Shown here piece after piece: positions 44,467 through 56,400 of a DNA stretch of 64,000 nucleotides; position 1 is the first letter of the stretch; every line of letters starts with the position of its first letter. The DNA lies in assembly GCA_029582165.1 (NCBI GenBank), contig CM055875.1, positions 4,455,001 through 4,519,000 of the forward strand, given 5' to 3'. The stretch comes from Portulaca oleracea. Taxonomy: Eukaryota; Streptophyta; Magnoliopsida; Caryophyllales; Portulacaceae. The position numbers and the translations under genes were made by a program. The notes under the pieces were generated by a model. It did not search any database, was not told the origin of the DNA, and saw only the letters and a program-made list of their open reading frames with translations.

Positions 44467-45657
44467 ATGATGAAGGTGCATTATTTTTGGCCAAGCGTGA
44501 TAAAAAATGTAGAGCATATGGTAAAGAGGTGTTATACTTGTAATATTTCAAAGGCTTACGCTTTACCACAAGGGTTGTATACTCCTTTGCCTATTCCACA
44601 TAGTCCATGGGAAGATATGAGTTTAGACTTCGTTGTTGGTCTACCAAGAACTCAAAGAGGCAAGGATTCTATCATGGTGGTCGTTGATAGGTTTTCAAAG
44701 ATGGTTCATTTCATTCCATGCCATACCACCTATGATGCTACTAAAGTTGCAAATCTATATTTTGAAGAAGTAGTGAAGTTACATGGTATCCCCAAGACCA
44801 TGGTGAGTGATAGGGATTCAAAATTCGTTAGTCATTTTTGGCTTACATTATGGAAGAAGCTTGGAACAACATTGAATTTTAGCACCGCATGTCATCTACA
44901 AACGGATGGACAAATTGAAGTAACCAACCGTACTTTGGGAGCTCTACTTCGAATCTTGGTGAGTAAAGACAAGAAAGGGTGGGATACTCTTCTATGTCAC
45001 GCTGAATTCGCCTTCAATCGGAGTCCAAGTAAAGCCACGGGGTTGTCACCTTTCCAAGTGGTATATGGAAGGAACCCTCTCCAAACTATGGATCTCATGC
45101 CCATTTCTACATCAACAAAGTTTAGTTTTGAAGCTAACAAAAGGGTGGAAGAGATTAAGAAGCTACATGAAGATGTTCGTGAGAAGATCTTGAAGTATAC
45201 GCAAGATGTAGCTAGTAGAGTGAATAAAACAAGGAAGAAGGTTGTGTTTGAACCAGGAGATCTTGTTTTGATTCACTTTAAGAAAGAAAGATTTCCTTCT
45301 AAGAGGAATGGTAAGCTTGCACCGAGAGGAGATGGTCCTTATGAGGTTTTGGAAAGGATTGGTGACAATGCTTATAAGTTACAACTTGGTGAAGACTATG
45401 AAGGGAGTTGTACTTTCAACGTGTGTGATCTTAAGCCCTACTATGGAGATCGAGAAGAACTTCCTAGTTTGAGGACAAACTCTTTTCAACTAGGGGGGAA
45501 TGATGTAGATTTGGTCCCAAATATACATCATGGGAGCCAAATGCATGATTTCATACAAAGGGAGCTTGAATCACTCATGCCTTTCACACGTCCAAATAAC
45601 TTCATCAAGGGTGGATCGGTAATTTGCTCTATATCTCAAGAACCAAGAAGATATTGA
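44467..45657 (+). CDS. Integrase C-terminal two thirds, open, runs into the LTR
   Basis: An open frame of 396 codons. It holds the CxxC end of the HHCC finger (CYTCNIS), the catalytic core with LDFVVGLP (D), MVSDRDSKF (D) and TDGQIEVTNRTLG (E), and an integrase C-terminal region (FEPGDLVLIHFKKERFPSKR, GPYEVLERIGDNAYKLQL). The last 52 codons lie inside the downstream LTR and end near ELESLMPFTRPNNFIKGG, which recalls the LTR-encoded tail of CRM-type chromoviruses. No typical chromodomain is visible. The frame continues upstream into the fused LTR without a natural start. It is a fragment, although intact, and lacks protease, RT and RNase H. Confidence 0.8.
   Translation: MMKVHYFWPSVIKNVEHMVKRCYTCNISKAYALPQGLYTPLPIPHSPWEDMSLDFVVGLPRTQRGKDSIMVVVDRFSKMVHFIPCHTTYDATKVANLYFEEVVKLHGIPKTMVSDRDSKFVSHFWLTLWKKLGTTLNFSTACHLQTDGQIEVTNRTLGALLRILVSKDKKGWDTLLCHAEFAFNRSPSKATGLSPFQVVYGRNPLQTMDLMPISTSTKFSFEANKRVEEIKKLHEDVREKILKYTQDVASRVNKTRKKVVFEPGDLVLIHFKKERFPSKRNGKLAPRGDGPYEVLERIGDNAYKLQLGEDYEGSCTFNVCDLKPYYGDREELPSLRTNSFQLGGNDVDLVPNIHHGSQMHDFIQRELESLMPFTRPNNFIKGGSVICSISQEPRRY
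45488..45500 (+). other. Polypurine tract inside integrase coding sequence
   Basis: AACTAGGGGGGAA abuts the LTR start at 45501 and is translated as part of the integrase tail. The identical tract is at 50881-50893. Confidence 0.85.
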
Positions 45658-46348
45658 GGAAGTCATCCTAGGGTCAAATGATCTACATTAAAGGAGCTTC
45701 ACAATGGTTTTTGAATCTTTAAGTTTGGACGAGGAATGAGCAAGTTATCATAGTTTTAATCTAGCTTATTTACATTTGTTTCTTTATGATGTCACATTAG
45801 TATAGAATGATGTAAGCTAGGAAATCCTTGTATTCTTTCATTCCACACGCCAAGGGGGTTCTCAATTAGTATAAATAGACCCCTTGGGTGCCTTGTAATT
45901 CATTACAATCATATCAAATACAAAGTAAACACATGATGTTGTTTCTCTCTAGCTTTTGTGCTAGTCTTTTCGTTTCTCTTGAGGGAGTTTTGAATATATC
46001 TCTACTTTTAGCCTTGGGTTGGCATCCCTTGGTGGTGAAAGGTAGAATTGAAGAGTTCTTTGAGGTGGTGTGCCTTTATCCTCGTGGATCTTTCAACACC
46101 ATTATCACACATTCATCCATTCAATCGTTCATTCATCAATCATTCATCAATCATTCATTCAAACGTTCATCATCCATTCGTTCATCATCATCCTTTGGTA
46201 AACGAAATCTCATTCTTGTTTCGTTTTCCATCTCTTTTCATTGAGTTTAGTTCATCCTTAAGAACTTAGAAAGGAAGATTCTTATCTTTGTTCATAAAGA
46301 TCTTGAATTCTATGTGTAATGAGATCTCTTTGATCCCATTATACATCA
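45501..46348 (+). repeat. Middle LTR of the composite
   Basis: TGATGTAGATTTGG...TTATACATCA, 848 bp. It has a TATA box (TATAAATA, 45870-45877) enclosed by CCAAGGGG (45850) and CCCCTTGG (45880), and an ATTCATC-type tandem stretch near 46110-46195. Very similar to 50894-51742. Confidence 0.92.
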
Positions 46349-46352
46349 AAAT

Positions 46353-46364
46353 TGGTATCAGAGC
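46353..46364 (+). other. Primer-binding site, initiator tRNA-Met
   Basis: TGGTATCAGAGC matches the 3' end complement of plant initiator methionine tRNA, four bases after the LTR end. Standard for chromoviruses and many plant LTR elements. Confidence 0.92.
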
Positions 46365-46578
46365 TTAGGAGATTGTTTCTCTTAGTTCTTGAACCATCTT
46401 TTTGCAATCTTTCCATCACAAATCCATTCCCCATCATCTCTCATATACACATCCACCATTAGCTCCACAAAGAACCCCATAGCCCAAACACAGTCAAACC
46501 AAAACACAAACCCCTCTCGTCCCTTATATGCTAACCCCAAATTTGTGAGTTTCTGGTGATCTTTTTGCATCAAGATTG

Positions 46579-49500
46579 ATGGATAGTGCAAGTAAACCCA
46601 CGAACCAACCTTCTATGTTTCAAGAGGATGTGGAATTCATGAAGCAAAAGATAGCTTATCTCTCGGATCAATTGAAACGATACATGCATCTACAACATAG
46701 AGTGAATCGTGGAGGAAGTGATGATGAAGAGGAGGTTCAAAGTGAAAGAAGTGGACATCCAAGAAGGGAGGAACGTTTCGACTTCAAAGTGGAAATCCTC
46801 GAATTTGATGGTAAGCTTGATCCCGAAAACTTCTTAGATTGGATGCAAACTGTTGAACGTGTTTTTGATCTTAAAGAAGTTCATGATGAAAAGAAAGTGA
46901 AGTATGTGGCTCTTAAGTAGTGAAAACATGCGTCCATTTGGTTGACTAATTTGCGAAAGAAGAGGCAAACTAAAGGGAAGGACAGGATTAAGACGTGGAT
47001 TAAGATGAAGAAAAAGTTGCAAGAAAGTTTCCTACCACCAAGTTATCTCCAAGATAACTATTACAAATTGCAAATTTGGTTCAAGGAAGCAAAAGTGTTG
47101 AGGAGTACACAAAAGAATTCGAACATCTTCTTTGGCGTTGTGATCTCTAAGAAGATGAATCACAAACTTTGGTACGTTTCTTGTATGGTTTAAATGATTG
47201 GATTCGTAATATTGTTGAGTTACATTCTTACCAATCTTTGGATGAGTTCAGTTCTTTGGCCTTGAAAGTAGAAAGGGAAAGAAAAGAAAGGGGTAAAGAG
47301 ACCATGACAAGATACCAAACATCCTACAAACCCCCACAAAACACACGCCCATACACTCCACAACAAAAACCTACGTTCCCCACAAAACAACAAAACACAA
47401 AAGCACCACAAAATCAGCCCCCATCCATTCCCAAACCCCACGTACAAGAGCCTAAACCCCTAGACCCAAGAAGGTGTTTTCGATGTCAAGGCTTGGGACA
47501 TTATGCTTCGTAGTGTCCTAACAAAAGAGTTGTATCTTTGGTGGAATATCAAAGTGCTTTGTATGTTGAGCCGGAGTACCATGAAAGTGAGAATGAAGAA
47601 GAGGTAAATGGCACCATTGACGTAAATGAGGAAGAAGTAGAGGAAGCGGATGAAGGTGAAATGTTAGTAGTAAGGAGGGCCTTAAGCGTTGCTTGTGTTC
47701 CAAATGAGCAAGAACAAAGAGAGAACATCTTTCATACAAGGTGTACAATTCAAGGCAAGGTGTGTTCTTTAATCATTGATGGAGGTAGTTGCATAAACGC
47801 CGCTTCAACAACCATGGTGAACAAAATACAATTGGAGGTTAGTCCACACCCATCCCCCTACACCATTCAATGGCTAAGTCATGGGAAGGGTATTCGTGTG
47901 ATTCACCGTGTGCTTGTAAGTCTTTCCATTGGTAAGAACTATAAAGATTCTATTTGGTGTGATGTAATTCCAATGGATGCTTGTCATATTTTGCTTGGGA
48001 GACCTTGGCTTTTTGATAGGCATGTCACGCATGATGGGAGAATGAACACCTACACGTTTGTTCTCAACAAAAAGAAGATGACCTTGGCTCCTCTCTCACC
48101 ATCATCGATCATACGTCCCCAACAACAACAACAAAAGGAGGAGACCAATATTGTGAGTTTCATGAAGGCTGAATATCATGAGTTCTAAGAGCATAAAGAT
48201 CTTATTCTAGCTAACTTGGAAGAGGAGGAAGTGTCCCCAACACATGACCATGCACGCCTCAAACCTCTTTTGGAACGTTTCAAGTATTTATTCCCAAAAG
48301 AGATACCAAAGGGGTTGCCTCCAAGAAGGGATATTGAGCACAAAATTGATCTTGTTCCAGGTTCTATGCTCCCAAACAAGCCGGCCTATCGTATGAATCC
48401 AAAAGAAGCTCAAGAAGTTCAAAGGCAAGTAGATGATCTTTTGTCAAAAGGCTTGGTACGTGAAAGTATGAGTCCATGTGCTGTTCCGGTTTTACTTGTT
48501 CCAAAGAAAGATGGGTCTCAACGAATGTGTATGGATTGCCGAGCCATAAACAAGATCACAATCAAGTATAGATTTCCAATCCCACGTCTTGAGGATCTAC
48601 TTGATGAGCTTCATGGGATTGGTTTGTTCTCCAAGGTTGATTTGAGAAGTGGATATCATCAAATAAGGATTCATGAAGGAGATGAGTGGAAAACGGCATT
48701 CAAGACGAAAGAAGGGTTATATGAGTGGCTTGTGATGCCATTTGGTCTTACAAATGCACCATCTACTTTTATGCGTTTAATGAATCATGTATTGAAGCCT
48801 CTTATTGGCAAGTGTGTTGTAGTTTACTTTGATGATATTCTTGTGTATAGTAGAAGTGAAAAGGAGCATGTGAAACATTTAGAGTTGGTCATGTACATTT
48901 TGGGAGAAGGAGCAACTCTACGCCAACATGGAGAAGTGCCACTTTTTCTCATCCAAGATCGTGTTCCTTGGATATGTGCTCTCAAAAGATGGCATTCAAG
49001 TTGATAAGGAGAAGGTGAAAGCTATTAAAGAATGGCCTACACCCACGTCAATTCATGAGGTACGGAGTTTTCATGGTTTAGCTTCGTTTTATAGAAGGTT
49101 TATAAGGAATTTTAGCTCCATTCTTGCACCCATGACCGAGTTATTGAAAAAGAAAGAGTTTTCATGGAGTAAGGGTGCTAATGAAGCTTTTGAGTTGATT
49201 AAGGAGAAATTGTGTCATGCACATATTCTTGCATTACCTTGTTTTGATAAAGTCTTTGAAGTTGAGGTTGATGCAAGTAGAGTTGGAATTGGAGTCGTGT
49301 TATCTCAAGAGGGCCGACCTCTTGATTTCTTTAGTGAGAAGTTTAATGAAGCCAAAAGGAAGTATAGTACATATGATAAAGAGTTCTATGCAATTATAAG
49401 AGCTCTTGAGCATTGGCGTCACTATCTTCTAAGTGGTGAGTTCATTCTACATAGTGATCATGAGGCTCTTAAGTTCATTCAAGGGCAACATAAGTTGAAT

Positions 49501-50933
49501 CCAAGACACGCCAAATGGGTTGAGTATATGCAAGCGTTCCATTTTGTGATAAAGCATAAAGCGGGTCATCTTAACAAAGGAGCGGATGCTTTATCAAGAA
49601 GGTACTTACTCACTCATGTTATGATTCAAGAGTCCTTCGTTTTGAGCATATTAAAGAGTTGTATGTAAATGATGAGGATTTCAAAGAGGTTTATGAGCTT
49701 TGTAAGAAGCATCCCCACCAATTCTTTCACATTGAGCATGGATTTCTTTTTAAGGGAAATCAACTTTGTATTCCAAAGAGTAGCATTCGAGAATTGTTGA
49801 TCATGGAGGTCCATGGAGGATCTTTGGCGGGTCATTTTGGTATAGAGAAGACATATCTTATGATGAAGGAGCATTATTTTTGGCCAAGCATGATCAAAGA
49901 TGTAGAGCATACGGTAAAGAGGTGTAATACTTGTAATATTAAAAAGGCTCACGCTTTACCACAAGGGTTGTATACTCCTTTGCCTATTCCACATAGTCCA
50001 TGGGAAGAGTTGAGTTTAGACTTCGTTGTTCGTCTACCAAGAACTCAAAGAGGCAAGGATTCTATCATGGTGGTCGTTGATAGGTTTTCAAAGATGGCTC
50101 ATTTCATTCCATGCCATACCACCTATAACGCTACTAAAGTTGCAAATCTATAGTTTGAAGAAGTAGTGAAGTTACATGGTATTCCCAAGACCATGGTGAG
50201 TGATAGGGATTCAAAATTCCTTAGTCATTTTTGGCTTACATTATGGAAGAAGCTTGGAACAACATTGAAGTTTAGCACCGCATGTCATCCACAAACGGAT
50301 GGACAAATTGAAGTAACCAATCGTACTTTGGGAGCTCTACTTCGAATCTTGGTGAGTAAAGACAAGAAAGGGTGGGATACTCTTCTATGTCACGCTGAAT
50401 TTGCCTTCAATCAGAGTCCAAGTAAAGCCACGGGGTTGTCACCTTTTCAAGTGGTATATGGAAGAAACCCTCTCCAACCTATGGATCTCACGCCCATTTC
50501 TACATCAAAAATTTTTAGTTTTGAAGCTAACAAAAGGGTGGAAGAGATTAAGAAACTACATGAGGATGTTCGTGAGAAGATCTTGAAGTATACGCAAGAT
50601 GTAGCTAGTAGAGTGAATAAAACAAGGAAGAAGGTTGTGATTGAACCATGAGATCTTGTTTGGATTAACTTGAAGAAAGAAAGATTTCCTTCTAAGAGGA
50701 ATGGTAAGCTTGCACCGAGAGGAAATGGTCCTGATGAGGTTTTGGAAAGGATTGGTGACAATGCTTATAAGTTACAACTTGGTGAAGACTATGAAGGGAG
50801 TTGTACTTTCAACGTGAGTGATCTTAATCCCTACTATGGAGATAGAGAAGAACTTCCAAGTTTGAAGACAAACTCTTTTCAACTAGGGGGGAATGATGTA
50901 GATTTGGTCCCAAATATACATCATGGGAGCTAA
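46579..50933 (+). pseudogene. Chromovirus-like gag-pol, broken
   Basis: Gag starts MDSASKPTNQPSMF (46579), with a coiled region, FDGKLDPENFLDWMQTVERVF, then a CCHC knuckle CFRCQGLGHYAS near 47478 interrupted by a TAG. Protease near 47750 has IIDGGSCINA in place of the usual [24 protein letters not shown] near 48530, catalytic YFDD near 48825. RNase H: VDASRVGIG and HSDHEALKFI. Integrase: HHCC to about 49935, LDFVV, SDRDSKF and TDGQIEVTNR. Stops at 46918, 46921, 47511, 48186, 50151 and 50649 and frameshifts near 47150, 48910 and 49660 inactivate it. The C-terminal frame runs into the 3' LTR, as at 45501. Confidence 0.9.
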
Positions 50934-51742
50934 ATGCTTGATTTCATACAAAGGGAGCTTAAATCATTCATGCCTTTCACACGTCCAAATAACTTCATCA
51001 ATGGTGGATCGGTAATTTTCTCTATATCTCAAGAACCATGAAGATATTGAGGAAGTCATCCTAGGGTCAAATGATCTACATTAAAGGAGCTTCACAATGG
51101 TTTTTGAATCTTTAAGTTTGGACGAGGAATGAGCAAGTTATCATAGTTTTAATCTAGCTTATGTACATTTGTTTCTTTATGATGTCACATTCGTATAGAA
51201 TGATGTAAGCTAGGAAACCCTTGTATTCTTTCATTCTACACGCCAAGGGGGTTCTCAATTAGTATAAATAGACCCCTTGGGTGCCTTGTAATTCATTACA
51301 ATCATATCAAATACAAAGTAAACACATGATGTTGTTTTCTCTCTAACTTTTGTGCTAGTCTTTTCGTTTCTCTTACGGGAGTTTCGAATATATCTCTACT
51401 TCTAGCCTTGGGTTGGCATCCCTTGGTGGTGAAAGGTAGAATTGAAGAGTTCTTTGAGGTGGTGTGCCTTTATCCTTGTGGAGCCTTCAACGCCATTATC
51501 ACACATTCATCCATTCAATCGTTCATTCATCAATCATTCATCAAGCGTTCATTCAAACGTTCATCATCCATTCGTTCATCATCATCCTTTGGTAAACGAA
51601 ATCTCATTCTTGTTTCGTTTTCCATCTCTTTTCATTGAGTTTAGTTGATCCTTAAGAACTTAGAGAGGAAGATTCTTATCTTTGTTCATAAAGATCCTGA
51701 ATTCTATGTGTAATGAGATATCTTTGATCCCATTATACATCA
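50894..51742 (+). repeat. Last LTR of the composite
   Basis: 849 bp, collinear with the middle LTR. TATAAATA at 51263-51270 lies between CCAAGGGG (51243-51250) and CCCCTTGG (51273-51280). Small differences, such as 'gggagctaaatgctt' versus 'gggagccaaatgcat', create a stop in the LTR-encoded integrase tail here. Confidence 0.92.
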
Positions 51743-51745
51743 AAA

Positions 51746-51996
51746 TCATTAACGCTCGTGTCACTGATTACCAAGAGATCAAATACTAATCTTGATCGAG
51801 ATCGAGTCATCAAAACCCTTTTTTATGATCAAAGTCTATCCAAATTAACTCAAGGAGATTAAATCAGAGGATTAGTACTTTTTCTTGTAATTGTCAAACA
51901 GAGAATTGTACCCATAATTCTTTGAAATTAATACAAATTTATTTTGTTATCGAATTTCCTGTCTTATTTAATTTCGACTAGAAATTTGTGTTTACA
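51746..51996 (+). repeat. Tat-like LTR, right part
   Basis: Continues the LTR begun at 43703. It starts with the duplicated TCATTAA and ends 'ttgtgtttaca', four bases before a primer site. Together the two parts make an LTR of about 680 bp. Confidence 0.65.
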
Positions 51997-52000
51997 AATT

Positions 52001-52018
52001 TGGCACGCCCAATGGGAC
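52001..52018 (+). other. Primer-binding site of the Tat-like element
   Basis: TGGCACGCCCAATGGGAC, a form common after the LTR in plant Tat/Retand-type Ty3 elements. The tRNA species is not certain to me. Confidence 0.6.
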
Positions 52019-52091
52019 ATCTCTGCCTCTCATCTCTTTCTCCAAGAAGTCCATTTCGACCTTCGATTTAAGCGACGCGGTGGTTGTCAAC

Positions 52092-53802
52092 ATGGAAGGA
52101 AAGATAGTTGAATTGGAAGCTTTATTGAAAAATCTTGCTAGGCAAAGCGAAGAGAAAGACAGAAAGATCAACGAACAAAGTGAACAGATTGCAAAGCTGA
52201 TGAAGAAAATAGAGAAACGCCCCTATGAAGAATCTGACGGAGAGACAGACAAGGAATAAAATGACTAAGAATCTTCTGGTGACGACGAAGAAGAAAAGAA
52301 AGACTCATTTTCAAGATCAATGAATTTAGAAGAGATTCAAAACTTAATTGCAAATGCAGTGAAGGCTCAGCTCGGAGAAGGATCGAGAAAGAGTCACTTA
52401 TACACGAAGCCATACACAAAAAGGATCAATTCCCTTCAGAAGCCACAAGGATATCAACCCCAAAGTTCAATCAATTTGTTGGAAAGGGTATTCTCAAGTA
52501 GCACGTTGCTCATTTCATCGAGACTAGTAGCAATGCTGGCACAGAAGGAGATCGACTAGTCAAGCAGTTCGTTCACTCTTTAAAGGGGATCGCATTCGAT
52601 TGGTATATGGAATTAGAGCTTAAATCTAAAAACAGTTGGGAGCAAATGGAACAAGAGTTTCTCAACAGGTTCTACAGTACACAACGGGTCCTCAGCATGA
52701 TAGAGTTGACAAACACCAAACAATGGGAGGGCGAGCCGGTACTCGAATACATCCATCGGTGGAGAGCTCTTAGTCTTGAATGTAAAGATCGCCTCACCGA
52801 AGCTTCGGTCGTTGATATGTGTGCTCAAGGTATGCATTAGGATTTGCTCTATGTCCTCAAGATGGCGAAGCCGAAACCCTTTCACGAGTTGGCAACTAAG
52901 GCGTATGATATGGAGATAACCATAACAAGTCAACGGGAAAGGTATTCATCTGCATTTGAATCAAGGAACGGTGCTAGTGTGTATAAGAAAAATGACAAGT
53001 CGCCGAAAACTTCAACAGAGGACTCCATGGCTATTTCAATGAGTGAACCGGTGCGAATCTCTGCTAAACTTAAACCTAAAAAGGAAAAAGTCACTTCCTC
53101 GAAAGATGTTGAAAGGAAGCGTCCTACACTGAAGGAGCTTCAAGAAAAAAAGTACCCGTTTCCAGACAAAGGCTTGTCAAGAATGCTCGATGACTTGTCA
53201 GAAACAGGAGTTATTGAACTCTCGCAACCAAAGAGGCCGGAAAAAGCGGGAAGAACCACTAATTTAAGATATTGTCACTATAATTAGTCACCCTCTTGAG
53301 AAGTGCATCACGCTCAAGGAGCGGATCATGAAGCTAGCTAAGGAAGGAAAGATAATATTGGACTTGGATGATAATGTCAAAGCCAAATACGTCTCAGCAC
53401 GACCAATTCCAACAAGGGGAAGGGAATGCTTAATGATTCAGTTTGGATGCCAGAAATCAGTTCCCCTTGTTGTACTAAACGAAGCCCCTCAAGATGAGTC
53501 TTAACCTGAACAAGTATCAAAAGCTTCCGGTGAAGATGGAGGAAGGAGCTTGGCAACTCGAAGAAAGCAACAAAGGAGAAAGAACAACCCGCAACCTTCA
53601 GCGGAGAGGAAGAAGCTTAAACCCATCCAGGAACAACAAGCTCGTTTAGTTGAGTTGCTTGAGCGATGCCCTTGTACACCCATCACTCTTGAAGAATACT
53701 TTCCGAAGGACTTCTTTAGGAAAGTTAACAAAGTTGTTGCTGTGAACATGGTCTCCTGCTTTGAAATCGCGGAAGAGGATGACGAAGGAAACAATTATTA
53801 AC
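52092..53802 (+). pseudogene. Tat-like gag, broken and interrupted
   Basis: Starts MEGKIVELEALLKNLARQ (52092), a coiled-coil N-terminus, with stops at 52257 and 52266. Then EEIQNLIANAVKAQLG and YTKRINSLQKPQGYQP are recognisable, and after a frameshift near 52465 the capsid core (WYMELELKSKNSWEQMEQEF, then RFYSTQRVLSMIELTNTKQW, GEPVLEYIHRWRALSLECK). Near 53275 a zinc-knuckle variant reads CHY...SHPLEKC, across a frameshift. The tail continues to LLERCPCTPITLEEYFP. The gag-only element enters at 53803. Pol is not in the window and probably lies beyond the nested insertion. Gag packages the RNA. Confidence 0.8.
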
Positions 53803-53940
53803 TGTAGACACCGGGATTTGAACCGATATAATCCCGACTTATCAAAAGTTTAATGAAACATTTGGGCCGATACCAAGGTGGATCATTGGTTCAGTAAGCG
53901 AAGCAAGCAAAACAATAAAAAGCGGCCCAGTACCAAGACC

Positions 53941-54105
53941 AAAACCCGCACGGGTTTTAATCAAGAGAGGCAGCCTAGAAACAAAATCGCCTGGCGCGCC
54001 CGGCCTACCGCTTAAAACCCGCTGGTTTTCATCGCTAAGCGCGTCATTTTGTCGTCCACGTCAGCGATCCGTGTGCCTGGATATTATAAAACCCGCGTGG
54101 GTTTT
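53941..54105 (+). repeat. AAAACCCGNNCGGGTTTT words, left LTR part
   Basis: AAAACCCGCACGGGTTTT at 53941-53958, a short form at 54013-54029 (AAAACCCGCTGGTTTT) and AAAACCCGCGTGGGTTTT at 54088-54105. Related words recur in the U5 side and in the second LTR (63788, 63867, 63945). Confidence 0.9.
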
Positions 54106-54257
54106 TCTGTTTGAATCTGCCGCCAAAATCTTGATCACCCCATGATATTAGCCCATGTGCATTTGACTTAACCTTGACTTTGTGATTGCATGGAGATGGA
54201 GGGCATGATCCAAGCGATGTGTCCCCTCCATTTCCCTCCTTAACCTCACCTCCTTAA

Positions 54258-54271
54258 CCTATAAATACCCC
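54258..54271 (+). promoter_or_regulatory. LTR TATA box
   Basis: CCTATAAATACCCC, about 455 bases into the LTR and followed by a C/A-rich leader (54290-54420). A likely core promoter for the element. Confidence 0.6.
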
Positions 54272-54569
54272 TTCATTTCACCCTCACTAATCACCAACTA
54301 CCATCAACTAATACCATCATTTTACCCAAACTCTCACTATTCTCATATTACCATCCCCTACTCTATCAAAACTATCACTAATATACTATCCTACTACCAT
54401 TCGCATACTCATCTTTCCATTCCACCAAGTCAAAGGAAGTCAAGGTGTTTCAATCGGCACAATCGGGCTCCTAAATCAAAGAGGTTCGCTTTTATGTTTC
54501 TTTTAGTTATTATTACTTAATCATGTAATTTATACTTTATTTTTACATTTGTTCGGTTGTAATTTTTGT

Positions 54570-56400
54570 GGTTTTTATAAGTTAAGGTTGTCGATCCACA
54601 GGGATGGGTGTTAGGCTTGATTTAAGGGAATCGGATTGTGTAAAGGGGTTTTTCTCAAGAGCGGAAAGCGATAAATTATGTAAATGAAAGCAATAAAACT
54701 AATCTAGACATGGAATTAAGGAAAGCAATAAAAGTATGAAATAAAACATGGAATTAAGGAAAGCAATTAAAAGCTTGAAATAAAATAAAATAAGAAATTA
54801 TACCTTCGATGAACTAACTTCTTCACTAATCTTCAATCTACTTGGATTTCTCCCGAACAAACAAGAAATCGTGAATTGGATTACTAAGAATCCCCAAATC
54901 CCCTCTTGAGAGTGGGATTTGTGACCCTTAGCCCTCCTCCTCACTAAAAGTTGGATTGGGTGTTTTGTGGCTAATCTAATAGAACTTTAAAGGAAACTAA
55001 ACATTAACTGACCTAATAAACTAACCAAGACCAAGAACCCTAATTCTAACCCTAATCTAAATAAGAGACTAAAACAGAACAAAAATAACAACTAACCCTA
55101 AACCTACTGAAACGAACCCAAAAGAAAAGAAATGTAAAGAAGAAAACAGAGAGAAACAGAGTACTGAGAAACTAGAGGAAAGAAAAATGAAATGAGATCA
55201 AATCTCCAACTCCCTACTGTCCATTGACAGAACATAGGAAGAAGGAGAACAATGACACTGGAAAAAGGGAGACAGATATCGAAAACAGGGCAACAAAAAC
55301 GAGCAGAGCAACACACAAAATCCAGACCGAAATCAATACAAGTTTACCCAGAACATCAAGAACAATTCATACTCAGAACCGAATACATTCAATACCATTC
55401 GAATATTACATCAAAAAATGAATGAATCATTACCAAAACCAAACCAAATCCAGAGTAAAACAGAACAAAACAGAAGTTCAAAACTATTCAAAACAAACCA
55501 TAATCGATTAAAGAGAAAAGCGAAAACAGGAATTCAAAGCCGAAAATGAAAGCGAAATTAAACCTTATCTAATTCTAACCCTAAATGGAGGCTCTTGGGG
55601 TGTCACTCCCAGAAACTACCATTGATGATTTTTGAATCTGCTCCTTCCTCCTCTTTTATAGTAGCATTCGTCCCTTTAACCTTCGATCTGAGCCCTCGAT
55701 TCTTCTCCCATGTGGACGGTTGTGATGTAATCGGCAGTTAGATGGTGTATGCGTCCATGGTTGGTGCTCCATTGCACTTCCTCTTCTCTCAAACCGAATC
55801 TGTTAAAGAAAAGAGAAAGAGAGTGAGTGAGAGATTTATTAAATCGCGAGAAATTGAGAAAAGGAAGAGAAGAAGAAGAGACGAGATAAAGAGGAGAAGG
55901 AAGAGATGAAAGAGAGAAGGAGTTGGGTGGTTATGGTGGTGGGGGCTTCGGGTGCGTTTCTGGTCGAAGGAGAACCAGGGGAGAAAGGGGGACGAAGAAA
56001 TGAGTGAAAGAGGGGAAATGAATTAAAAAGTTAGGGTTGGGGGAGTTTTAGTCGGCTGAGATGGAGGGGGAAAATGGGTAAATGGGTTAGGGTAAATGGA
56101 GTTGGGTTCACAGGTAGGGTAGGTGTTAAGTGGGTTGTGGTCTGGGATGGAGTTGGGTTGTCGGTATTTGGGTCGAGAATGAGAGAAAGGAGGGGAAAGA
56201 TTGGGCAGGGTAGAAATTAGGAATTAGAACTTAGGTTTTCATTTTATTTAATTTGTATATTTTTTATTTATATTAACAATAATAATAACAAAAGTAATAA
56301 AATGCTATAAAATCTAATAAAAGAGTAAAAACATAATAAAACTACTAAAATAATTATTAAAGACAAACAAAAATACCCTATAAAAGAGAAGAATTCGGCT
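54570..56400. other. Possible nested insertion inside the 3.4-kb LTR
   Basis: The segment begins near 'gttgtcgatccacaggg', has a duplicated 'ggaattaaggaaagcaat' (54713 and 54752), an A-rich block (55080-55560), a purine-rich block (55800-56230) and an AT-rich tail. No ORF is credible. I cannot show terminal repeats or a target duplication, so it may simply be LTR sequence. Confidence 0.3.

Larger units (their letters stand above)
44133..51742 (+). mobile_element. Three-LTR chromovirus-like Ty3 composite
   Basis: Order: truncated LTR (44133-44436), integrase fragment, full LTR (45501-46348), full internal domain (46349-50893), full LTR (50894-51742). TCATTAA occurs at 44125-44131 and 51746-51752, within one to four bases of the two outer ends, so the whole block behaves as one insertion in the Tat-like LTR. 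The middle LTR is shared, which is expected after unequal recombination between LTRs of one element. A later deletion fused the first LTR to integrase. Confidence 0.8.

Noticed and set aside
46353..46364. Possible tRNA-Met gene
   Set aside because: Only the 3' complement is present, directly after an LTR, so it is a primer-binding site.
55010..55060. Telomere-like CCCTAA sequence
   Set aside because: Only scattered 'ccctaa' words with irregular spacing, no tandem array.
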